From positions 59,167,924 to 59,231,923 of the forward strand of contig NC_068570.1 of NCBI RefSeq assembly GCF_025698545.1: a stretch of DNA of 64,000 nucleotides, written 5' to 3'. The notes beneath the pieces are model-generated. The model saw only the letters and a program-made list of their open reading frames with translations. It was not told where the DNA came from and searched no databases. A program made the position numbers and the translations under genes. This document shows positions 48,658 to 60,581 of this stretch, one piece after another (positions within the stretch are counted from its first letter, which is position 1; each line of letters begins with the position of its first letter). The stretch is from Gossypium raimondii. Taxonomy: Eukaryota > Streptophyta > Magnoliopsida > Malvales > Malvaceae.

Positions 48658-49530
48658 TCATTTGTTCCTAGTGACGAGTATTCGAGTGAGATTAATAAGT
48701 GCGTGTCTCGACTTTGTTACGTCGATGTTGCTACTTTCGGGCAAAGAATCAATGGCTGCTGCAACAAGATTAGCATGCTTTATTGCTAGCTCTGTCGTCA
48801 TCTGTATTCCACGACTCTTCCATACGTACTCGAGAGCCTGCAACCGTAAAATTTGGTGAATTGAAATGCATATTCACCGGTTCGATTTAAGTAGCATCGG
48901 GGTTGCAAATTCAAACTTGCTGAATCACCGATTTTAACCAAGGAAACTCTTCCATAGCAAATAATATTGGAGCAGTTACAATTCCCTGCAAAAAACATTG
49001 TACACCGGTGTCTGAATATATGCTGGACCCGGATACTTACAAGAAAACGAGGAGTATGTCCTAATATATGTCGGATACAGATGTAGATGCAGGTCACGAT
49101 GAATTACCTGCCGTATATCAGATAAAGAACCCTTTCCCAGGGAAGCTGATGTGCCTGTGACATCGTCTACGAATTAATATGCCAATCCCTAGGAAATTTA
49201 TTTGAAAGAATTAGGGGACGGGGAAAAGAAAAATACACGTAAAACACCAACTATGTTTCTTGAACTTAGGTGAGTTTTTAGAGACCATAAGTTTTTTTTA
49301 GCGGCATTATCTATTGCGACGTTTTTTTGCAGCGCTTTCAAAAAAAACACCGTTAAAAATCTATTTTTGCTGTAGTGCCATATCCAAATATGTGTTAGGA
49401 CACAAATGCCATAAAACTCGAGATGGCATTTTACGAAATTTACAAGCCAAATTCTTGCCGTATTCGAAAGCCGACATTGCAACTTCGGGTGTTTGATCGG
49501 ATGAAAGGGCCATTGCTTTGCAACTGTTGG
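48658..49530 (-). pseudogene. Broken 3' half of a solanesyl/geranyl diphosphate synthase gene (SPS3-like)
   Basis: Long-chain trans-prenyl diphosphate synthases make ubiquinone side chains. On minus, fragments appear in the order of the normal protein: SCKAMALSSDQTPEVAMSAF and EYGKNLA (about 49,445-49,529); VDDVTGTSASLGKGSLSDIRQ-type sequence (about 49,108-49,172); GIVTAPILFAMEEFPWLKSV (from 48,985); ALEYVWKSRGIQMTTELA through LINLTRILVTRNK and stop (48,658-48,843). Intron borders remain (GTAATTC donor at 49,107, TTTTTTGCAG acceptor at 48,986). It is therefore a DNA-level duplicate and not a processed copy. Damage: the catalytic N-terminal half with the first DDxxD is absent, the second Asp-rich motif has lost three residues (LDF), and a stop and frame change follow KSVIQQ. 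Intron sequence between the first two fragments holds a CACTA-like end. Confidence 0.85.
49240..49377 (-). mobile_element. CACTA-like transposon end in the synthase pseudogene intron
   Basis: On minus from 49,377 the sequence opens CACTACAGCAAAAATAG, followed by GAAAGCGCTGCAAAAAAACG and TCGCAATAGATAATGCCGC. CACTA termini with sub-terminal GCGGC/AAAACG repeats look like this. The opposite terminus was not found, so it is probably a fragment. Confidence 0.5.
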
Positions 49531-50094
49531 AGAAATCATTATATTTTCTGGTTAAAATATATTTTAAGAAAAAGCTAACTTCATATTTTTTATTTAAAAA
49601 TCTTAATCCAAACATCAAAATCGGTTAATTTGGCATAATGTTAATTACGATTCCCTCACGTAATATATCATATGATTGATAAAAAATAAGCATTTTAAGT
49701 TAATAGGTTTAAAATTAAAAAAATAAGAAAATTAATCTTTTAATTTTTAAAGTGTAGGGACTAAATCTCAAATTAAATAGAAGTACAGGGACTAACAAAT
49801 ATTAACCATTTTGTCAAGTAAATACCCTTTAAAAATAGAGTACTCATAAACATTAGATTAAGAGAGGTATAGAATTTGTATTGATATAATAAACCATGAT
49901 AAAAGAAGATTGAAACTATATTCCAAAAGAATTAGGGACCAAAATCTCACACAAATTTCTCACAATTACAAATGTTATATAAAATTGTATTCAATTTCCA
50001 TGCTTAGCTCAAAACAAGAAGAAGAAAAAACCCTTTAAAATCTTTCCCCAAAAAAATTCCCATTAAATTTTCAATTTTTTTTCCTTCAATGATA

Positions 50095-50328
50095 CTAAAA
50101 ATTGAGAGTTCCTTGCATTGCAAGAAACAAAAACACCATGGAAATGAGCAAAGGAAGAACAAGGAAAATCTTGTTTGAGATCCAAATTTCATGGCTTTTT
50201 TCATAGCACCCTTCTTCTAAAATTGTCTCTAGCTTTGAACAACTTGAGGATATTTTCGGAGATATGAGACGCGCGTGTGCCATTTCGACCCAATTCATCT
50301 GTTTCTTTGTTCTCACTCTTTTCATCAT
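50095..50328 (-). CDS. Small hypothetical protein with C-terminal membrane segment, 77 residues
   Basis: A single open frame begins MMKRVRTKKQMNWVEMAHAR, has KISSSCSKLETILEEGC in the middle and ends in a hydrophobic stretch IFLVLPLLISMVFLFLAMQG before TLNF. The layout (basic head, amphipathic middle, one terminal hydrophobic span) would suit a small tail-anchored protein. I do not recognise a family. Support for a real gene: a TATATAAA box 73 nt upstream on the same strand and a start codon set in clean spacing. Against it: short length, AT-rich surroundings and no homologue that I know. It could also be chance. Confidence 0.4.
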   Translation of the reverse strand: MMKRVRTKKQMNWVEMAHARLISPKISSSCSKLETILEEGCYEKSHEIWISNKIFLVLPLLISMVFLFLAMQGTLNF

Positions 50329-50400
50329 ATAAAAGAATAAAAAATAAAAAAATATTTTTTGGGAATTTTTTTTTGGGAGTAATTGAAGATTAATTTAGAG

Positions 50401-50408
50401 TTTATATA
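50401..50408 (-). promoter_or_regulatory. Putative TATA box of the 77-residue frame
   Basis: The minus strand reads TATATAAA in CCTATATAAACTC, 73 nt before the ATG at 50,328. Confidence 0.4.
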
Positions 50409-50409
50409 G

Positions 50410-53320
50410 GAAAGGATTGTAAGGAAAAATACTAAAAATACATACAATAGAAAACAAAGAATGTTTAAAGATGGAGGCATGTGAGTTTTTTTCTATTTTT
50501 TTATATCAAAGCATATTTTATGGGATAATAATAGGATTTTATGTATTTTTTGGGATTTTAAAAAAATTTAGAATATTTTGTTTCTACTAAATAGAATAAA
50601 ATAAAATAAAATAAAATTAGAATATTTTGGTAGATGAAGTTATAGTAAAATTTTAAAATTATACATGAATGTAAATTTAATGTGTAATTTGATACATGAA
50701 CTTTGATCTGATGTAATTTGTTTGTGCCAATAACCTTTTAGCTTAATGGCAAGAACATTATGTTATAGACGTGAGAGCTTGAGTTTGATCCTAAGTAATT
50801 CCATTTCCTCTCTCAATTATACACATTTACATAAATAAATACATCAATTTATTTTTATATTGTATAAATATAATTATTTGATCATGTAATATATAAACAT
50901 AAAATAATGCTATATTGACAATTGTGTTAATAGTTTACGAGAATTGGGTTAAATCAAAATTTTATATATAAAATTGCACAAAATCAAAAATTTTGTATAA
51001 AATTACACATTAAACTAAAATTTATGTGTAGTTTTGAGATTTACCCCTTTTAAGTTTTTGTTTATTGACATTATTGATCAAGATTTGAGTCATGTGTCAC
51101 TCATTTCCCTCCCCAAAATTGTGTCTTAAATATTGTGAATTCAAGTAGGGTCGAGCTGGATTAAATTTAGGAATGGCAATGGATCAGATATTTGTGTTTT
51201 TGTTGAATTATTATAATATGAAATTGTAAATTTGCTTAAAACTTTGAATCAGTTTATTATCTGTAAATTATTCAATTTCGAATTAAATATATTATTCGTC
51301 ATATATCTAAATTAGTAAAAAAAATATTCAAAGTTTCTAATCATTTTAGATATCGAGATCAAATTTAAATCGATAAATTTAGTTTGGCATAATGTCAAAT
51401 TTTGTGAATTTGGTCATTATTTTTGAGTTAAATTTGGCCCTTAACCTTTTGGAAAGAGTCAAATTTAACCATCAACATTTTGAAAAAGAGTTGAATTGAT
51501 TTTTTAAAGGAAAAATTGACTAAAATGTTAAATTTTTAAAACGGTAGCCGCATGGGTAATCTACATATGTTTCATGTTAATTTTTTAAAATTTTAAGAAC
51601 TTTTTATAATCCTTTTGAGTTTTGATTTTTTTATAATTTTAAATTATTTCTTGATGTGTCACATAAGATAAATAATGTCATGTGGACTATCACGTAGGTT
51701 GTCAAGCCAATTTCGTTAAAAATTAATATTTTAATTAGTATTTTCATTGAAGAAAAGTAAATTGATACTTTTGAAAAATTAATGGCCAAATCTAGTTCAA
51801 AAAATAATAGAGGCCAAATTGACAAAATGTAAGCGTTTGAGAACTAAATTGACAGAATGTAAATGTTTCAAATAATGGATATCTAATATATCTATTCGCA
51901 TCAGCTTTAAATTCAGGACAAATAATAATTTTATAATACAAATCTAAATATTATCTAAATCCGTAATAATCAAGTGTGCAAAAACACAAATTGAATATCG
52001 TAAATATTCGAATTTACAATCCGAATTGTAAATCATTGATTTTAAATAATGATATAAACTAATGGGTTAAAAGGTTGAAATATCATTAAGATTTAAATAA
52101 AATTTTAATAATATGTCACAAGTCTTCTATTAGATTAATCAAAATTTGACCTATTCAAATAATTTTCTATTTTAGATAGTATTTATTAACTAAAAATTTG
52201 ATCAATTTGAACATTTCGCCTGTCCCTAGATATGGTGTCTAGTTTAATTAGGTGTTGCTTAAATTGAATCGATTGGAGCAACGATTGGAGAATGATTCAA
52301 TTAGAAATATAAAATCAATTTATTTACGAATCAATACGAATTGATTAAGTTAAATTAAAATATTAGTTAAATCAATTTTATAAATTTTTCCTAAATAATT
52401 TACTTCCTTTGAACCACTCAAATTAAATAACCATCAATTTGATCATCGATATAATTTTAATCTAACTTTAGTTCTCAATTTAATTATTTCGATCTTTTAT
52501 TCAACCCATCAACTGAATTTGAAATTTTTTTCAACGAACTGATGGGTCATTAAGGAGGATTACTTTGATCAATGAAGATTGAGATTCTTTGCTTGCTTGG
52601 ATCTTTTACCAATCAAATCTGAAAGAGCAATCAATTTAGAACCTGACCAACTGGTCAAATCACTGGTTTATTGGTTCAACTGATTTGATCAGTCTTTCCA
52701 ATTCGATTAAACAAATCATTAAAAATTCATAAAAATAAAGAGATATATTAAAAGTCCGGTTCAACTAGTTCATTGTCCAATTCAACCGATTCATACCGAT
52801 TCCTGAATCAAACGATTCAAAACCTCTCTAGACTAGCACCCCAACCAATTCCCGATCCAACTAGTTCAACTGACCGGTCTAATCTGGCTCGAACAAAAGT
52901 TTTGAATACAATATGATACAAATATCACAAAAACATGAAAATAATGTAATAAATACGACACGATATATTAATATAATAAGTTTAAAACATGTATTATATT
53001 AACATTTACACAACTGAGACAAAAAAGAAAAACATGAATCTCCATATATTATATTTTTCAAACATAATGAAAATTTCAAATGCTATTTAATCTATAATTT
53101 TTACATTGATTTTATATTTACCTACAAAGGGATTGCCTGATAATATTTTCTCTGGTTCAACTATAAACAATGTATATATAACCCAGCTAGTGATGCCACT
53201 CGATTTTTCTCTTCTCGTTTTTTCCTAATTCCGAGACGGAATACCTAAATGTGCTTTTTTCCGGATTATGATATAAAATCACTCACCGATGAGAAAGCTC
53301 AAATGTATGTCGATCTTGTC
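50410..53320. other. AT-rich spacer before the ALIS gene
   Basis: No exon supported. It contains a tRNA/SINE-like fragment at about 50,735-50,830 (TTTTAGCTTAATGGCAAG, then GCTTGAGTTTGATCC), a MITE remnant at about 51,390-51,850, and at 52,560-52,900 a repeat rich in 'ccaattcaaccgattc' related to 12,070-12,300. Confidence 0.5.
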
Positions 53321-53324
53321 CGAA

Positions 53325-56300
53325 TCACCCTGAAAAGCTTTTCCTGTTCCAAGGTAAATAGCTCATGTCTCCATAGGGCCTGCAAACGGTACGATTATGA
53401 CTCGGTTAACGCCTTTTATAATATATGAAGAGATGATATCCGTTCTTTAGAGATAAAATTATGTTGTATTACCTCTTGAAATTTTACCTTCGATATTTTA
53501 CATGTAGCAACACGAAGATGATAGCAAGCGTAAGAGAAGAACATCCGACAAAGACACAAGCATGGCCGAGAAAGTCGTTCTTTCCTCCTAACCAGCTTGA
53601 CGTTGAAAGGACGAGCTTCTTTTTACCACCAAAACTATAAGTGTTGTAGTTGTTCATAAGATTGACTACTACGACATCATCAACATCCAAATCTTCTTCG
53701 ATTCTCCCGTACAATTTCCGGAAGCTAGGGAGAGCAGATGTACGCATCCATACAATAAGATCTTCCTGGTCGCTTAGCTAATTAAATGCATCCGTTCAGC
53801 CGGGCCACAAAAAGGGCAAAGAAAAGTGGTTATTGGAGTTCGGAAACAGGTGTTTTTGGTAGTTAATAAGTAATTGGGTAAACTACAATAGAAATCACCC
53901 AACTATAGGTTTTTTCTTTTTTTGTCACCTAACTATGAAATGGAAACATCAAAAAATATAAGATAGTTGGGTGACCAAAAAAGAATCGGAAAGACCATAG
54001 TAGAAAATCTCAATACCAAGCTAATACTTACAGGAATTTCCGGATTCAGTTTTCCACCACCAATCAAGGTTCCATTTTGGAAATTGAAAGGATATACGTT
54101 CTTTCCGAATTTGTGGCCCCGATCACTCTTCCACGCAATGTTTTTCCTGTTCACTTTGAGTTCTGCTCCCTCACGAATAAATTCAAATGTATCATTAAAT
54201 AAACTCCATGCTATCAATCCGCAAGGAACAATAGGCCTATTGTTATTCGACTCCACAGGTTGACAATAACTTGTGTCATGATACTTCTGGCCATCCAAGA
54301 GTTGCTTATCGCTTCTGCTTTTGACGTACCTGGAAAACATTTAAAACAAACAAAGTGCAAATTGAAGAAACAATGGACATTAAAGAAAAATGTAATATAG
54401 CTCTGAATCAATTTATCATCAGTGTTGATTGAGTTAAAGCATTAAATGATTAGGTGAAAGAGCCTGCACCTTCGATGGTTCTGATAATAATTATCAAGTT
54501 GATAGTAAATGTAAATTGGAGCTTTCATGTACTTGTGCACCTACAAAACAAGTTATAGATGCAAAATAAACAAACATTAAAAAAAAATCCACGGTGAACT
54601 AACATTTTAAACGCATTCCGTGAAGAAGAAAAACAAAGACGTGTTACCAAAAATGCACCTACATTTGAAGCGAGTAGCTGTTTACCTCAGCATCTATCCA
54701 TGAGGGTTTATATACTATTTGGTACTTGAGTTTAGCTTTAATGTTCAATTTGGTACCTGAGTTTTCTTTGTCCCAATTTGGTACTCGAGTTTGGCTATAA
54801 TGTTCCATTTGGTACCTTTGTTTTTTCCATTTGATACTTGAGGGATTTTTTGTCCCAATTAAGTACCTACGGTTTTTTACAAAAGCACACATGCCAAATA
54901 TTCATTGGGCCACATGATGCCGTTTGGTCTTAGATACCAAATTGAACATTAAATCCAAACTCAGGTACCAAATTGAATATTGAAGCCAAACACAGGTACT
55001 AATGGTATATTAACCCTAAAATAAGAAGGACATGCTAAGGTTATGGTAAAAGGATAGGAAGAAATACTATCCACAAAAAGAGGCAGAAATTATCATGAGT
55101 CAAAGCATTGGAAACTTTAGAAGAACATTTGGTGGAAAAAAATAGATCCAGCATTTTAAACGTTCTCAAACATATTGAAAAAAGAAGTTAAGTTGATTTC
55201 ACCAACTAGTTCGAGTTTGATAGATGGTAAGGCAAATTTACCGTGCATTAGTTCAGTTAGCCTTCCTTCCAATTCAAATAAACTCACAGATAACCAGAGG
55301 TTTTAACTCAGTAAATTTCAAAGCCTAAGTAATAATCCAGAAAGACAGAGGCACTCAGTTGCAGTCTTAACTGCAGTGTAACGCCTTGTAATGACTGCCG
55401 AAGAAAAGGTATATAGCTCGGCATATAGTGAAATGCAAGACACCTTCCATGTAATAGGCGGAACTGGCTATGCTAACTTAAAGGTTACTTAAAAGGAAGT
55501 AAAGATTGTCACACTGAAGATATATCAATAAAGAAAGGGAAGTATCACCTTCATGAAACGAGAACAATTCTTGGGAATTGAGTCATCTTGGATATATGAA
55601 ACTTTATCCATTCTAGATGGCTCAGGTACACAATCAATATCATATCGGTCCACAATTTCAACAACCTACCAATCAAATAGAAAAGGTTATCCACATGTAT
55701 GTTCTCGATAGAACAACAGATGCTAGGAAAAGAAGTACAATAATAACTTGACACATGAGATAACAAGAACCATAGAATGGATAATTACACAATGAGAAGC
55801 ACGCAGAGTGACCAGGCCAACAGGAATGAAAATGACACCCATAAACAAAAATATTGCTATAACCTGCAGAAGTGAAAATGACACTATAAAATTAGATAAG
55901 AACCAGCATTAAAGACAGCCAACACTACAAAGTGCAAGTTAAATATTAACCAGAGATAAATTAAAAATTGAGGATTAAAGAGAGTTGTCATGCTCTCACC
56001 CATCCTGGTGTTAAGACAGGTTTGCAAGCCGGAAGACTTTGCTGAGTAAACAGATAAAAAGCTGCAAAACAACCATAACAAGCAAAATGTTATGAGGCAA
56101 TATTCAATTGCTTGCCAGACTGACAAACAAAATTGGAGAAAATTGCAGACAGCTTTGCCGCCACTTCATATAATATAGTACTTCTGATATGAAAGCCAAA
56201 ATTGCAATGAAATGCAGGCCCAGGCTCACAGTTGAGTATCAATGCATATGCATTTATGCATGTCTACATATCATCCAACCTTCTTTTGTTAGCAGTTAGC

Positions 56301-56943
56301 AAAACTATCCATATATTTCAAATTTTAACATGTTCTAACCAAAAATAGTCCAGTATATAACAGATCATTTTTACTTGATGGTGATTATGGAGAGAAGATT
56401 CAAACAAAGCACCATCTTTCCACTGACTATTCTCACTGCTGCAACTCCACAAGTAGAAAAGATTCGACGACACATGCTTGCACACACTAATGAGAGAACA
56501 GCCTCTGTTGCATGTGAGGACACAGTGACATGGACGAACAAATTTGCTTACACTTTTCTAGCACACACTCATAGAAAAATGCAAACAATGCAGGTAATGG
56601 ATACATAAAGAGAACAAAAGAACTTGTATTTTGAAGCAATTATGTTTGTTTGTACATCTTCACATGTAGATGGAGCTTGAGCACATGCACAATAGATAGG
56701 GAAGCATGCATATTCTTGCCTCTGCAGCCGTCCTAGGTGGGTAGTGCGTGAGGATCTCTTAGGGTGTCTATTTCAGAGAGAGAGAGAGAGAGTGTGTGTG
56801 TGTGTGTGTGTGTGTGAATCTAAATAAAACCAAACCAACAAATATATTAAGTAAAAAACCCTCTAAGTCCAAAAACTAAAAACATTGAGTTAAAATAGAA
56901 AACCTGTTTCTCTGGCTCTGTGTCTCTCTCTATCCGTATCCAT
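53325..56943 (-). CDS. ALIS: CDC50/LEM3 family protein (ALA-interacting subunit, ALIS), eight coding exons
   Basis: ALIS proteins are beta subunits of P4-ATPase phospholipid flippases, needed for their exit from the ER and their activity. Coding exons on minus: 56,904-56,943; 56,000-56,061; 55,789-55,863; 55,549-55,665; 54,470-54,540; 54,032-54,329; 53,488-53,777; 53,325-53,379. They give 335 residues in one frame, normal for the family. Landmarks: FTQQSLPACKPVLTPGW (18-34), membrane span 1 about 34-54, VVEIVDRYD, Cys-containing lumenal loop with VPCGLIAWSLFNDTFEF and WKSDRGHKFGKNVYP, LIVWMRTSALPSFRKLYG, NNYNTYSFGGKKKLVLS, TSSWLGGKNDFLG, membrane span 2 about 291-314, and a short tail PYGDMSYLPWNRKSFSG. 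The N-terminal cytosolic head is very short (MDTDRERHRARET). The start follows two non-coding 5' exons. Which ALIS member it is cannot be said. Confidence 0.95.
54705..55019. mobile_element. MITE in an ALIS intron
   Basis: Ends AGGGTTTATATACTATTTGG and, reverse-complemented, AGGGTTAATATACCATTAG. Internal 'ggtacctgagttt' phrases pair. It is related to the GDSL intron MITE at 10,296-10,797. Confidence 0.7.
56775..56816. repeat. Compound (GA)n(GT)n microsatellite in ALIS intron
   Basis: GA repeats to about 56,792 followed by GT repeats to 56,816. Confidence 0.95.
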
Positions 56944-58740
56944 CAGTTCTGAAAACCCGGATTCGATGTTCTACCAATCCCTTAATGCAATCTTTGAGTT
57001 CCTGTATAACAACAGACCAATCAAGGTGGTAAAGCACAAACCTTCACAAAGGAAACAAAATCTCATCTCTATGCATGCACTTTTACTTAAAATTCAGTAT
57101 TAAACCTCTGTTATAACAAAACACAATTCAACTACATTCTACATTTCATCATCTTCACTCTTCAATCCACATGCAACATTTCTCAGGAAGATGCATTTTA
57201 CAATGTTGATTCCATTCCATTTCCTTAGCTCCCCTCCCTCTAGGTTACAAATTCATTAAGTATATCTCCAATTAAAGTCAAATAAATCTCATCATGGCTT
57301 CGAATTTAAAATACCTTATTATACAATTTGCAAGAAAACAAACGGATCATGAAGTTACGAATTGCAAATCTACAATAATTTCATTAATCCAGAAGCTAAG
57401 TAATAAATGATACAAAACATTATTTCTACGCATGCACTTTTACTTAAAACTCAGTATTAAACCTCTACTAGAAGATAATTCAACTAAATTCTACATTTCA
57501 TCATCTTCATCATTCGAACCACATCCAACAATTCTCCAAGCACATGCATTTCACAATGTTGATTCCATTCCATTCCCTTTCATTCCTCAGTTTCCTTCCC
57601 CCTATGTTACAAATTCATAAGTATAGCTCCAATTAAACTCGAAACAGAGATCAATCTCATCATAGCTATGAATTTAAATTATCTTATTCTGTGATTTCCA
57701 AGCAAACAAACGGAGCATAAAGTTACAAATTGCAATCTACAACAATTTCATTAATCCTGAATCTAAAACTTCTCCATCCTGAAGCTAAGTAATAAACAAT
57801 CCAAAACATTATCTCTATGCATGCACTTTTACTTAAAATTCAGTATTAAACCTTACTAGAAGATAATTCAACTACATTCTACATTTCATCATCTTCATTA
57901 TTCAGTCCACATCCAACATTTCTCTAAGCACATGCATTTTACAATGTTGATTTCATTCCTAGGTTACATAAGTATAACTTAAACTCAAAACAGAGATCAA
58001 TCTCATCATAGCTTCAAATTCAAAATACCTAATTCTACAATTTCCAACCAAACAAACGTAGCATAAAGTTACAAATTCCAAATCTACAATAATTTTATTA
58101 ATCCTGAATCTAGAAAACTTCTCCATCCTGAAGCTAAGTAATAAACGATCCAAAACATAATTTCTACACATGCACTTCTACTTAAAATTCAGTATTAAAC
58201 CTCTACTAAAAGATAGTTCAACTACATTCTACATTTAATCATCCTCATCATTCAATCCACATCCAACATTTCTCTAAGCACATGCATTTTACAGTGTGTG
58301 GTTCCATTCCTAGGTTACAAACTCATAAGTATAGCTCCAATTATACTCAAAGCAGAGATCAATCTCATCATAGCTTCGAATTTAAAATACCTAATCCTAC
58401 AATTTCCAACCAAAAAAACAGAGCATAGAGTTACAAATTTCAAATCTGCAATAATTTCATTAATCCTGAATCTAGAAAACTAGTCTATCCTAAGTAATAA
58501 ATATTCCAAAACATTAACTAGGTTTTCACTTTTCTTTTCTCTCACATCCACGACAAGCTGTCCATAGCTCCGATCAGCTAAAAACAAAGAACTCAATAAC
58601 GAGAAAAGAAGATCGAATTAAAACCAAAAGTAAAGCAAAAAATATAGAGAGATTTACCTGACTTGGTGAGAGCTTTGAAAATGGAAGGTCCGTTAGGGCT
58701 TTCTTTTATTCGTTAATTGAATCAAAAAGTGAAAAAGATT
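56944..58740 (-). other. ALIS 5'-UTR exons and introns, with a 7-codon upstream frame
   Basis: Upstream of the ALIS start, splice signals define leader exons: the 5' part of the exon 56,904-57,001 (acceptor TATACAG), an exon of about 48 bp ending near 58,530 and starting 58,577 (acceptor TTTTTAG), and a first exon with donor at 58,657 (TCAG|GTAAAT). The middle one holds ATGGACAGCTTGTCGTGG..TGA (58,542-58,565), a 7-codon upstream frame. The middle exon's donor is uncertain. Confidence 0.5.
57064..58505. repeat. Tandem repeat in ALIS 5'-UTR intron, unit about 350-390 bp, four copies
   Basis: The phrase CATGCACTTTTACTTAAAA..CAGTATTAAACC recurs at about 57,071, 57,428, 57,817 and 58,166. Each is followed by 'caactacattctacatttcatcatcttc', 'ccacat.caacatttctc', 'gttgattccattcc', 'tcaatctcatcat' and 'aatttcattaatcc'. 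Copies are clearly diverged (about 85-90 percent alike by eye). Confidence 0.9.
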
Positions 58741-58872
58741 GCTTTGGTTCAAGAAATTAGAATCTTTTAAATCTGAAATTTCAATTTCCTAAGAGGGAAA
58801 AAAGGGAAAGGGAAAAAGGAAAATGCCAAAGTCAAGCAAAATAAAATAAAATGATAATATTTTTTTTATTTG

Positions 58873-59583
58873 GGATAAAGGAACCTTTAGTCCCTAAACT
58901 TGATCATTCTTTTCATTTTGATCCCTAAACTTGAAAATTTCCTAAATTTGAAATTGTGTCACACCTGTGGTAGTTGGTATTGTACCGGTACCAACCGTAC
59001 CGTCCTGATCCTCAACGATACTAAGTAATATGGGTTTTGTTCTAATCAAGATTTCGATGTGTACCGATCGTTCCATTGTGTTTTAATTAATACCAACTTC
59101 GTACTGGCCCATACTAATTGATATAAGATTTTAATAACCTAAACTTGCTTTTGTTTTTTATCTTAAATATTGGAAAAATTGCATTTCAACTTAAAACAAA
59201 ATTATTAAATTAAGTTATCCAACCTAATTTATATTTTTATATAAATATATTTGTATGAATGGAATTTAGATATATTTGCATGTAAATATAATATATAATT
59301 TATTAAAAATTAGACTATAAATATAGATATGTGTGTGAAAAAATAAAAATGTAGATAAACTTGAAATGGTAAAACGAAACACATCGGTACTGATACGTAC
59401 CACTATCAAAACAAAAAGATATGTTACTGACTACCTTGGTCATGCCATCACACTTTAATAGATTTCAAATTTGAGGATCAAATTGAAAAAAGCTACCAAG
59501 TTTTAGGACTATTATAGATAAAAAAAATTCAAAGACCAAGATGAAACAAATTACCAAATTTAGGGACTTGCTTTTATCCCTTT
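58873..59583. mobile_element. Inverted-repeat element upstream of ALIS
   Basis: Left end GGGATAAAGGAACCTTTAG..CCCTAAACTTG; right end, reverse-complemented, GGGATAAAAGCAAGTCCCTA. About 710 bp, with an inner 'gtaccggtaccaaccgtacc' segment that looks like a second nested repeat. Confidence 0.6.
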
Positions 59584-59593
59584 CATTATTAGT

Positions 59594-60225
59594 TCTTTTT
59601 GGGTAAACTACATTAGTAGTCATCCAACTAATGGTTTTTCTTTTTTAGTCACCAAACTATGAAAAGTTATAAAATAGTCATTCAACTATTCAATTTTTTT
59701 GTCTTTCCTGGTCATCCAACTATCTTATTTTTTTGGATGTTTTCATTTTTTACGTTGAATAGTTGGATGATCATGTTGTAAATTTTCGCAGTTAGGTGGC
59801 CTCTACTGTAGTTTACCATTAATGAATGTACTTGAGAGGTCCCTGTATTATAAAAAATTGATCAAACTAGTCCATCTACTATTAAATGGATTAATTTAGT
59901 CATTGTACTATTAAAAAGACTCAAGTAGAGCTATATTAGAATAAAATTATCATTTACTATTTAAAAAATATCTTTATTGTTTAATAGAGTTAATATTTTT
60001 AAAGTTTTATAGTTTTGTAAATGAAATATTTTGTTTGACATCGAATCGCAATTGAAAAAAATAATTTTCAAGACATTTTTATATGGTAAATATTATTTTT
60101 GTTACAATTTGGACTTATTTGATTCTTTTTAATAGTATAAGGACTAAATTGATCCATTTAATAATATAGGGATTAATTTGATACAGTGTCTATAATACAA
60201 GGACCTCCCACGAAATTTAACCTTT
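59594..60225. mobile_element. Two adjacent MITE remnants
   Basis: 59,594-59,830 begins GGGTAAACTACATTAG and ends CTGTAGTTTACC (Mutator-like MITE family). 59,855-60,225 pairs CTATTAAATGGATTAATTTAG with 'ctaaattgatccatttaataat', and is a cousin of 21,174-21,496. Confidence 0.6.
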
Positions 60226-60361
60226 ACCCATTCTTCTTTTTCTAGAAACACTTTTGGACACTGTCATAAACAGGTATTAGAGTTGCTTGCAAAGTACAAA
60301 AATATGGACTTCGATAAACAAAAGGAGCCACAAAGCCAAAACATTCTTCAAAATCGAACCA

Positions 60362-60546
60362 ATGAGCCAAGAACAGCAACAACCTCCGCCGTCACCTCCG
60401 TTGGATTCTCAGCCAGATCCTCCTCCTGCTCCGCCGCTTCCATTCGATCCCAGTCGAAGTAGCTCTTTTTCTCCCTTTTTTTTTTTTATTTCTGGGTTTT
60501 CTTTTTTTCTTTTTCCATTTAAGGGATTTTGATTGTTGTGCTTTCA

Positions 60547-60581
<35 letters not shown>

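Noticed and set aside
50735-50830. Possible tRNA gene
   Set aside because: Box A- and box B-like words are present, but no acceptor or anticodon stem can be drawn; a SINE relic fits better.
56375-56608. 77-codon plus-strand frame in an ALIS intron
   Set aside because: No splice partners, promoter or family resemblance; intronic chance frame.
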